A stretch of DNA of 10,839 nucleotides from DATAYA01 sp036272815. GTDB taxonomy: Bacteria > Pseudomonadota > Alphaproteobacteria > Acetobacterales > Acetobacteraceae. Both the position numbers and the translations under genes were made by a program. The stretch lies in the NCBI GenBank assembly GCA_036272815.1, contig DATAYA010000137.1, positions 1-10,839 of the forward strand, read 5' to 3'. Positions 6,179-10,839 of this stretch are shown in pieces. The stretch's first letter is position 1. Every line of letters starts with the position of its first letter. Under the pieces are notes generated by a model. It searched no databases. It was given only the letters and a program-made list of their open reading frames with translations, and was not told the DNA's origin.

Positions 6179-6784
6179 TCACGCTCCGGGCGGCAGGTTG
6201 ATCGCCTCCACCCGCACCCAGTCGGCACCCAGCCGCACCAGGCTGCGCGATGCCGGCGCGATCTCTATGCGCTGGAACAGGTCGAGCGGCATCGCGAGGA
6301 AATGCGCCAGCGCCGCCTTGATGACGTCGGCGTGGCTGACCAGCACCACCTCCGCGCCCGGATGCGCCTCCCGCAAGCGGACCATCGCACTGACGGCGCG
6401 CATCTGCACCGCCAGCATCGGCTCGCCGTCCGGGCTGCACGCGGTGCCGCGGAAGGCGTTGTAGCACCGCCACGCCTCGGTGCCGTGCAGGCTGTCGAGC
6501 GCCGCGCCGGTCCAGGCGCCGAAATCGATTTCCACCAGCGCGGGGTCGGTCTCGACCGGCATCCCGTGCCGGCCCGCGATCGCGGCGGCGGTCTCCTGCG
6601 TGCGTTCCAGCGGGCTCGCGACGACGGCGGCGAGGGGACGGGCTGCGAGCGCGTCGGCAAGCTGCACAGCCTCGGCACGGCCGATCGCGTCGAGCGCGTG
6701 TCCGGGCGTGCGGCCGGCGAGCACGCGGCCGAGCAGGCCATAGCTTGCGTGGCGGACCAGGTGGAATAGGGTCGCCTCGGTCAG
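6179..6784 (-). CDS. Histidine phosphatase superfamily enzyme (MSMEG_4193-like), putative CTG start
   Basis: The 201-aa product belongs to the phosphoglycerate-mutase-like histidine phosphatases and resembles the MSMEG_4193 type. Catalytic-core residues are present: R11-H12 in HLVRHAS, R61 in SPLERTQETA, E85 in VEIDFGAWTG and H151 in LVSHADVIKAALAHFL. Residues 19-28 (GRVLAGRTPG) and the FQRIEIAPAS block near 170-179 support the subfamily. No ATG, GTG or TTG lies near the expected N-terminus. The frame at that point reads CTG, overlapping the TGA of ino1 as CTGA. The nearest upstream ATG (6883) would add 33 Arg-rich residues encoded entirely inside ino1. CTG initiation with coupling to ino1 is therefore the best reading. 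Its partner ino1 suggests inositol-phosphate dephosphorylation (inference); a generic phosphatase or mutase is equally possible from sequence. Confidence 0.85.
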   Translation of the reverse strand: MTEATLFHLVRHASYGLLGRVLAGRTPGHALDAIGRAEAVQLADALAARPLAAVVASPLERTQETAAAIAGRHGMPVETDPALVEIDFGAWTGAALDSLHGTEAWRCYNAFRGTACSPDGEPMLAVQMRAVSAMVRLREAHPGAEVVLVSHADVIKAALAHFLAMPLDLFQRIEIAPASRSLVRLGADWVRVEAINLPPGA

Positions 6785-7872
6785 CGTCCGGACTCGCCAG
6801 CCGCTTCGCCCGCGATGAACGCTTCCATCCGCGCCCGGGCCTCGGCGTCGGTGAACTGCGCGGGCGGGCTCTTCATCAGCCATGCCGAGGGTCCGACCAG
6901 CGCGCCGCCGATGCCGCGGTCGAGGGCGAGCCTGGCGCAGCGCACGGCATCGATCACCACGCCGGCGGAATTCGGCGAATCCCAGACCTCCAGCTTCAGC
7001 TCAAGGCTCATCGGCACGTCGCCGAAGCCGGTGCCCTCGATGCGGATGTGGCAGAATTTTCGATCCTCCAGCCAGGGCACATGGTCGCTCGGACCGACAT
7101 GGACGTCGCCCGCCGGCAGCGCCCGTGCCAATTGGCTGGTCACGGCCCGGGTCTTGGATAGCTTCTTCGAGGCGAGCCGCGAGCGCTCCAGCATGTTCAG
7201 GAAGTCGGTGTTGCCGCCGAAATTGAGCTGGTAGGTGCGGTCCACCCGCACGCCGCGCTCGCGGAACAGGTTGGCCAGGACGCGGTGGACGATGGTGGCG
7301 CCGACCTGGCTCTTGATGTCGTCGCCCACGATCGGCAGGCGCGCGGCGGCGAAGCGGGCGGCCCAGCCGGGGTCGGAGGCGATGAAGACGGGGATGCAAT
7401 TGACGAAGCCGCAACCGGCCGCGAGCGCCGCCTCGGCGTAGAAACGGGCGGCGCGCTCCGACCCCACCGGCAGGTAGCAGACCAGCACATGCGTCCCGGT
7501 GCGGCGGAGGATGTCGGCGACGTCGGCGACCGGCTCGCGGCTCTCGGGGATCAGGTCGCGCAGGTATTCGCCCAGCCCGTCCAGCGTCGGGCCGCGCCGG
7601 ACGGCGACGCCGGTGCGCGGCACCTCGGCGAAGCGGCGCGTGTTGTTCGGCACCGCCCCGATCGCGTCGGCGAGGTCGCAGCCGACCTTCTCGGCGGCGA
7701 CGTCGAAGGCGGCGGAGAACACGATGTCGCGCGGCCTCCAGCCGCCGAGCGTCGCGTGCATCAGGCCCGGGATCGGTTCGCCGGCCGCGGCGTCACGGTA
7801 GAAATACGCGCCCTGGACCAGCGACGACGCGCAGTTCCCGACCCCCGCCACTGCCACCCGGATCTCGGGCAC
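6781..7872 (-). CDS. ino1: Inositol-3-phosphate synthase, actinobacterial type
   Basis: Ino1 converts glucose-6-phosphate to 1D-myo-inositol-3-phosphate using NAD in an internal redox cycle; it is the entry step to inositol in the cytoplasm. The 363-aa length fits the short actinobacterial type rather than the roughly 500-aa eukaryotic enzyme. Diagnostic blocks are VAVAGVGNCASSLVQG (6-21, NAD site), RRGPTLDGLGEY (92-103), CYLPVGSERAARFYAEAAL (132-150), FIASDP, PIVGDDIKSQVGATI (180-194), QLNFGGNTDFLNMLERSRL (215-233), SKKLSKTRAVTS (235-246), GPSDHVPWLEDRK (260-272) and LKLEVWDSPNSAGVVIDAVR (292-311). These match the Mycobacterium enzyme closely. The start is GTG 7872, with only a weak GGGCGG upstream. 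It lies 20 bp downstream of the 76-aa gene and overlaps the phosphatase start. Inositol synthesis by this enzyme type is uncommon in proteobacteria, so acquisition by transfer is plausible. Confidence 0.94.
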   Translation of the reverse strand: MPEIRVAVAGVGNCASSLVQGAYFYRDAAAGEPIPGLMHATLGGWRPRDIVFSAAFDVAAEKVGCDLADAIGAVPNNTRRFAEVPRTGVAVRRGPTLDGLGEYLRDLIPESREPVADVADILRRTGTHVLVCYLPVGSERAARFYAEAALAAGCGFVNCIPVFIASDPGWAARFAAARLPIVGDDIKSQVGATIVHRVLANLFRERGVRVDRTYQLNFGGNTDFLNMLERSRLASKKLSKTRAVTSQLARALPAGDVHVGPSDHVPWLEDRKFCHIRIEGTGFGDVPMSLELKLEVWDSPNSAGVVIDAVRCARLALDRGIGGALVGPSAWLMKSPPAQFTDAEARARMEAFIAGEAAGESGR

Positions 7873-7892
7873 CGTGCGCCGCCCGCGCGCGC

Positions 7893-8123
7893 TCAGTGCT
7901 TGCCGGGGGATTTGGCGGGGGATTTGCCGGGGGCGGCCGGCTTGGGCGTCTCGTGCAGCACCTCCTGGACGGCCTCCGGATCGAGCTTGCGCGCCTCGTC
8001 GAGCACGAATTTCGCCTCGTCCTTATGGCCGGCCTGCCGCTCCTGCAGCGCCTCGCGCGCGAGCTTCTCGGCCTCCTCGTGCCGTTCGGGGGTCTTGTCC
8101 TGATCGGATGCGGGCTTCGCCAT
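7893..8123 (-). CDS. Small charged protein with Lys-rich SPGK tail (76 aa, unknown)
   Basis: I do not recognise this protein. From ATG 8123 it has 76 residues and a strong ribosome site, GGAAGGA with 7 nt spacing; an in-frame ATG 20 codons upstream lacks support. Residues 10-59 are charged and probably helical: HEEAEKLAREALQERQAG, then DEAKFVLDEARKLDPEA, which looks like one TPR-type helix pair (GHxDEA, KLDP). The tail, about residues 67-76, is PGKSPAKSPGKH, reminiscent of histone H1-like or nucleic-acid-binding tails, encoded by 12-bp repeats. It has no signal peptide or membrane segment. It is first in the leftward cluster with ino1 (20-bp gap) and may share its transcript. Its EAEKLAREAL motif recurs in the 66-aa protein next door. 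Confidence 0.72.
   Translation of the reverse strand: MAKPASDQDKTPERHEEAEKLAREALQERQAGHKDEAKFVLDEARKLDPEAVQEVLHETPKPAAPGKSPAKSPGKH
7900..7935. repeat. Three tandem 12-bp repeats at the 3' end of the 76-aa gene
   Basis: Units at 7900-7911, 7912-7923 and 7924-7935 match TTG(C/G)CGGGGG(A/C)(T/G). On the minus strand they encode the Lys-Ser-Pro-Gly/Ala tail. The 12-bp period preserves the frame. Confidence 0.85.
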
Positions 8124-8130
8124 CGTCGGG

Positions 8131-8137
8131 TCCTTCC
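8131..8137 (-). promoter_or_regulatory. Ribosome-binding site of the 76-aa gene
   Basis: The minus strand reads GGAAGGA with 7 nt to ATG 8123. This supports both the reality of the small gene and the choice of the downstream ATG over the one at 8183. Confidence 0.7.
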
Positions 8138-8139
8138 AA

Positions 8140-8160
8140 GCTGGATCTTTGGCCTCCAGC
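8140..8160. other. 6-bp inverted repeat in the leader of the 76-aa gene
   Basis: GCTGGA (8140-8145) and TCCAGC (8155-8160) form a perfect 6-bp stem with a 9-nt loop, just upstream of the ribosome site. It could be a leader hairpin or a protein-binding dyad. In DNA this GC-rich such stems also occur by chance. Confidence 0.3.
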
Positions 8161-8200
8161 AACAATGACCGAGGGCTCGACAAGTTCCTCGCCGCCGCGC

Positions 8201-8256
8201 ACCGGGGCGTGCAGACCGGGGCGTGCGGACCGGGGGCGTGCGAACCGGGGCATCCC
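8201..8256. repeat. 14/15-bp tandem repeats between the two small genes
   Basis: Units at 8201-8214, 8215-8228 and 8229-8243 begin ACCGGGG and carry GCGTGC; a decayed fourth copy runs 8244-8256. The unit lengths are 14, 14 and 15. They fill the 3' flank of the 66-aa gene and the distal upstream region of the 76-aa gene, and code for nothing I can recognise. Confidence 0.85.
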
Positions 8257-8269
8257 TGTCGCGGCAGGG

Positions 8270-8470
8270 TCAGAAACCGACCTTGTTCGTGAGCCGGTCG
8301 CGCTCCGCTTTCGAACCCGCCGGCTCCGCCGGGCGGCCCGTGGCGAGGTCGATCACTTCCGGCTCGGTGTCCGGCGCCGCGCGCACCGCCTCGCGGGCGA
8401 GGCTTTCGGCCTCCGCCTGGGTCTCGCAGCGTCGGGCGGGGCGTCCGGGGATGCGGAGTTCGTAGGGCAT
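8270..8470 (-). CDS. Small conserved-looking hypothetical protein (66 aa)
   Basis: I do not recognise this protein. ATG 8470 gives 66 residues beginning MPYELRIPGRPARRCETQAE and ending in NKVGF. A short beta-like start leads to an amphipathic helix, QAEAESLAREAVRAAP (18-33), followed by a polar, charged segment with EVIDLATGRP. There is no signal peptide or membrane segment. The amino-acid choice and codon third positions look like a real protein, and it fills the space between its neighbours. However, the ribosome site is weak (TGCCTGGC before ATG), which lowers confidence. The frame also stays open far upstream as an antisense shadow of the flavoprotein gene; that part is rejected. It diverges from that gene with a 63-bp gap. 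The shared EAE(S/K)LAREA motif links it to the 76-aa neighbour. Confidence 0.6.
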   Translation of the reverse strand: MPYELRIPGRPARRCETQAEAESLAREAVRAAPDTEPEVIDLATGRPAEPAGSKAERDRLTNKVGF

Positions 8471-8533
8471 GCCAGGCAAACGCAGTCGGCCGCCGCCGGT
8501 TGACCGCCCCCGCGTCACCGCTAGCCTCCCGCC

Positions 8534-9943
8534 ATGTCCGATCTTCTGGAGGCGCTCGCCGCTGCCGTCGGCCCGCGCGGGCTGCTCACCGAGCCGGCCG
8601 ACACCGCGCCCTATTGCGAGGACTGGCGCCGCCTCTATCACGGCCGGACGCCGGCCGTCGTGCGCCCGGCGACGACGGCGGAGGTGGCCAGGGTCGTGCG
8701 GCTCTGTGCCGCGCGGCGGGTCGGCATCGTGCCGCAGGGCGGCAATACGGGCATGGTCGGCGGCGCCGTGCCGGCAGAGGACGCCAGCCAGATCGTGCTC
8801 AGCCTGCAAAGGATGCGCGCCGTTCGCGCCCTCGATCCGGTCGACATGACGCTGACGATCGAGGCCGGCGCCACCCTGGCCGCAGCCCAGGACGCCGCCG
8901 CCGCTTCCGGCGCCCTGCTGCCGCTCTCGATCGGTTCGGAGGGGACGGCCACGATCGGCGGCGTGCTCGCGACCAACGCGGGCGGCAACAACACGGTCCG
9001 CTACGGCAATGCCCGCGACCTCGTGTTGGGGATTGAGGCGGTGCTGGCGGACGGCTCGGTGCTGTCGGCGCTGCGGCGGCTCCGCAAGGACAACACCGGA
9101 TATGCGCTCCGCCAGCTCCTGGTCGGCGCCGAGGGCACGCTCGGCGTCATCACCGCCGCCGTCCTGCGCCTGGTGCCGCGGCCGGTCGAGACCGAGATCG
9201 CGTTCTGCGCGCTGCCCTCGCCGGCGGCGGCCCTCGACCTGTTCGGCCGCTTCCGGCACCACGATGCCGCCGCGGTGCAGGCCTTCGAATACATGGGCGC
9301 CGCCGGCCTGCACCTCGTGCTGCGATACATCGAGGGCACCGCACTGCCGGTCGCGACCGAGGCGGCGCACTACGCGCTGGTCGAACTCGCGACCTCGCGG
9401 CCGGATGCGCGGCTGCGCGAGGGAATGGAGGCGGTGCTCGCGGAGGCGTTCGAGGCCGGCATCCTGCTCGATGCCACGATCGCCGCGAGCGGTGCGCAGC
9501 GGGCGGCGCTGTGGCGGCTGCGCGAGGAACACTCGGAGGCGCAGAAGCGCGCCGGCGCATCGGTGAAGAACGACGTCTCGGTGCCGGTCTCGCGCACCCC
9601 GGAGCTGATCGCGCGCGCGACCGCCGCCTGCGAGGCGCTCATCCCCGGCGTGCGCGTCGTCGCCTTCGGCCATCTCGGCGACGGCAACATCCATTTCAAT
9701 CTGGTACAGCCCGAGGGCGCCGACGCGGCCGCCTTCCTCGCCCGCGACCATGAGATGATGGATGCGGTCAACGACGTGGTGCAGGCGCTCGACGGCAGCT
9801 TCTCGGCCGAGCACGGGGTCGGGCGGCTCAAGCCCTATATGATGGAAGCCTGGCGCGGCGGGGCGGAGCTGGCGGCGATGCGGGCGATCAAGGCGGCACT
9901 CGATCCGCTCGGGCTGATGAACCCCGGCAAGGTGCTGCCCTGA
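8534..9943 (+). CDS. FAD-binding oxidoreductase, GlcD / D-2-hydroxyglutarate dehydrogenase-like
   Basis: This enzyme probably oxidises a D-2-hydroxy acid (D-2-hydroxyglutarate, D-lactate or glycolate type) using FAD and passes electrons to a carrier. The 469-aa product has a PCMH-type FAD domain (about 40-220) with VRPATTAEVARVVRLCA, GIVPQGGNTGMVGGAVP (64-80), PLSIGSEGTATIGGVLATNA (130-149) and LLVGAEGTLGVITAAVLRL. The C-terminal FAD-oxidase domain (about 220-469) has KNDVSVPVSR (345-354), FGHLGDGNIHFNL (378-390, the usual metal or substrate histidines), SAEHGVGRLKPYM (424-436) and DPLGLMNPGKVLP at the end. It is a full-length single-domain member without the CCG/iron-sulfur half of larger fusions. 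Start ATG 8534 matches the family, though the bases before it (GCCTCCCGCC) hold no Shine-Dalgarno site. It ends 28 bp from the convergent EAL gene. The exact substrate cannot be assigned. Confidence 0.92.
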   Translation: MSDLLEALAAAVGPRGLLTEPADTAPYCEDWRRLYHGRTPAVVRPATTAEVARVVRLCAARRVGIVPQGGNTGMVGGAVPAEDASQIVLSLQRMRAVRALDPVDMTLTIEAGATLAAAQDAAAASGALLPLSIGSEGTATIGGVLATNAGGNNTVRYGNARDLVLGIEAVLADGSVLSALRRLRKDNTGYALRQLLVGAEGTLGVITAAVLRLVPRPVETEIAFCALPSPAAALDLFGRFRHHDAAAVQAFEYMGAAGLHLVLRYIEGTALPVATEAAHYALVELATSRPDARLREGMEAVLAEAFEAGILLDATIAASGAQRAALWRLREEHSEAQKRAGASVKNDVSVPVSRTPELIARATAACEALIPGVRVVAFGHLGDGNIHFNLVQPEGADAAAFLARDHEMMDAVNDVVQALDGSFSAEHGVGRLKPYMMEAWRGGAELAAMRAIKAALDPLGLMNPGKVLP

Positions 9944-9971
9944 TCGCCGGACAAGCTGACCTGCGCGGCTG

Positions 9972-10839
9972 CTACGCCGCGTGCTGGCTCGCCGCCTCAC
10001 GCCGCCTCAACAATTCCAGCAGCGCCCGTTCCTCCACCGGGCGGCTGAACAGGTATCCCTGGCCGAGCCGGCAGCCCATCTCCAGCAGGCGCTGCCGTTC
10101 CGCCTCGGTCTCGATGCCCTCGGCGCACACCGCGGCATCCAGCGAGGCGCCGATCTTCAGCACCGCCTCGATGATCGCGCGGTTGTAGCGGGTCGCGCCG
10201 AACTGGCTGACGAAGCTGCGGTCGATCTTGATCTCGCTCACCGGGAAGCTGCGCAGGTAGGCGAGCGAGGAGTAGCCGGTTCCGAAATCGTCGATCGAGA
10301 TGCCGAACCCGGCGTCGCGCAGCCGCTGCAAGGTCGCAAGCCGTTCCGGCGAGCTCTCGGCCAGCACCGTCTCGGTCAGTTCCAGCGTCAGCCATTGCGG
10401 CCGGATGCCAGACTCCAGCGAAATGCGCTCCAAGGCGCGGACCAGGTCGCCGCGGCGGAACTGCAACGGCGAGACGTTGACCGAGATCGGCAGTGGCGTG
10501 GCGCGGCCCTGGTTCAGCGCCGCGGCAAAGCGCGCCGACCGCCGCAGCACCCATTCGCCGAGTTCGGCAATGAGCCCGCTCTGCTCGGCGACAGGGATGA
10601 AGCGGCTCGGCGGCTGGATGCCGAACAGCCGGTGCTCCCAGCGCGCGAGCGCCTCGGCGCCGACGATGGCGCCGGTGGCGAGATCGACCTTCGGCTGGAA
10701 GTGCAGGCGCAGATCGCCGTCCTCGATCGCCTGCTGCAGCTCGCTGGTCAGCCGCATCCGGGTGCGCATCGCGACCTCGGTGCCGGCATCGAAACGCCGC
10801 GTCTCGCCGCTGCCGGCGGCGCGGGCCTCGGCGAGCGCC
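9972..10839 (-). CDS. GGDEF-EAL family c-di-GMP phosphodiesterase, C-terminal part (partial)
   Basis: The C-terminal 288 residues are in the window and the frame runs out at the right edge. The EAL domain hydrolyses cyclic di-GMP to pGpG. Expected catalytic-site elements are all visible: the EAL signature as GAEALARW, NVSPLQFRRGD (Asn), LTLELTETVL (Glu), ISIDDFGTGYSSLAYLRSFP (two Asp), EIKIDRSFV (Lys), CAEGIETEAERQRL (Glu) and GCRLGQGYLFSRP (Gln). The domain therefore looks active. The 23 residues before the first in-window ATG (ALAEARAAGSGETRRFDAGT and so on) look like the end of a GGDEF domain and its linker, so the protein is probably a GGDEF-EAL tandem with the start beyond the window and possibly sensory domains ahead. 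The in-window ATG at 10769 is therefore not the start. The TAG stop is at 9972-9974. Confidence 0.93.
   Translation of the reverse strand, partial: ALAEARAAGSGETRRFDAGTEVAMRTRMRLTSELQQAIEDGDLRLHFQPKVDLATGAIVGAEALARWEHRLFGIQPPSRFIPVAEQSGLIAELGEWVLRRSARFAAALNQGRATPLPISVNVSPLQFRRGDLVRALERISLESGIRPQWLTLELTETVLAESSPERLATLQRLRDAGFGISIDDFGTGYSSLAYLRSFPVSEIKIDRSFVSQFGATRYNRAIIEAVLKIGASLDAAVCAEGIETEAERQRLLEMGCRLGQGYLFSRPVEERALLELLRRREAASQHAA

Noticed and set aside
5489..6769. A 426-codon plus-strand frame crossing the end of the hydrolase gene and the phosphatase gene
   Set aside because: It overlaps two well-supported genes in other frames and has no recognisable domain.
8254..8269. CCCTG-loop-CAGGG hairpin next to the stop of the 66-aa gene as an intrinsic terminator
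   Set aside because: The stem is only 5 bp and abuts the stop codon, and the minus-strand sequence after it (ATGCCCCGG) has no T-run.
8471..10000. A long minus-strand open frame across the flavoprotein gene
   Set aside because: It is a compositional shadow, His/Arg/Gly-rich with no family signature. Only its last 66 codons, beyond the flavoprotein gene, look like a separate real protein.

Overview
The window is very GC-rich DNA (about 70 % or more by eye) with strong G/C third-position bias. The proteins look alphaproteobacterial: a RecO of that type, an ACS-family MFS transporter, a COG3416/DUF2076 protein and a GGDEF-EAL protein. The best guess is a Rhodospirillales/Acetobacteraceae-like chromosome. 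This is an inference from protein style, since no rRNA or other marker is present. No tRNA, rRNA, CRISPR array, insertion sequence or integrase was seen, and coding density is high, with no gene-free stretch longer than about 225 bp.

Layout. (1) The last codons of an unknown plus-strand gene lie at 2-58, followed by a repeat-rich spacer and recO (173-946). (2) A minus-strand cluster reads leftward from 3720: an MFS transporter, a CoA-binding-domain protein whose start overlaps the transporter stop (ATGA), and a Gly/Gln-rich DUF2076 protein that ends 9 bp from the recO stop. (3) A 224-bp divergent control region (3721-3944) separates the transporter from an amylo-alpha-1,6-glucosidase/glycogen-debranching-type hydrolase (3945-6158, plus). 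(4) A minus-strand cluster from 8123 to 6179 holds a 76-aa Lys-rich protein, an actinobacterial-type inositol-3-phosphate synthase (ino1), and a histidine-phosphatase-superfamily enzyme. The phosphatase reading frame appears to start at a CTG overlapping the ino1 stop codon. (5) A 66-aa minus-strand protein (8470-8270) is divergent from a GlcD/D-2-hydroxyglutarate-dehydrogenase-like flavoprotein (8534-9943). (6) The C-terminal part of a GGDEF-EAL c-di-GMP protein (9972 to window end, minus) closes the window.

How the genes may work together. The clearest functional unit is ino1 plus the phosphatase. Ino1 turns glucose-6-phosphate into inositol-3-phosphate, and a phosphatase next to it could release free inositol (inference). 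The MFS, CoA-binding and DUF2076 genes are probably co-transcribed but share no obvious pathway. The other genes look like housekeeping or general metabolism.

The most unusual feature is not a gene. Short direct tandem repeats, mostly of 14 or 15 bp and mostly unrelated in sequence, recur at many sites: before recO, inside recO, inside the DUF2076 gene, in the 3736-3844 control region, at the N-terminus of the debranching-type enzyme, and at 8201-8256. A 12-bp series lies at the end of the 76-aa gene. Where they fall in genes, the units are multiples of three and keep the frame.
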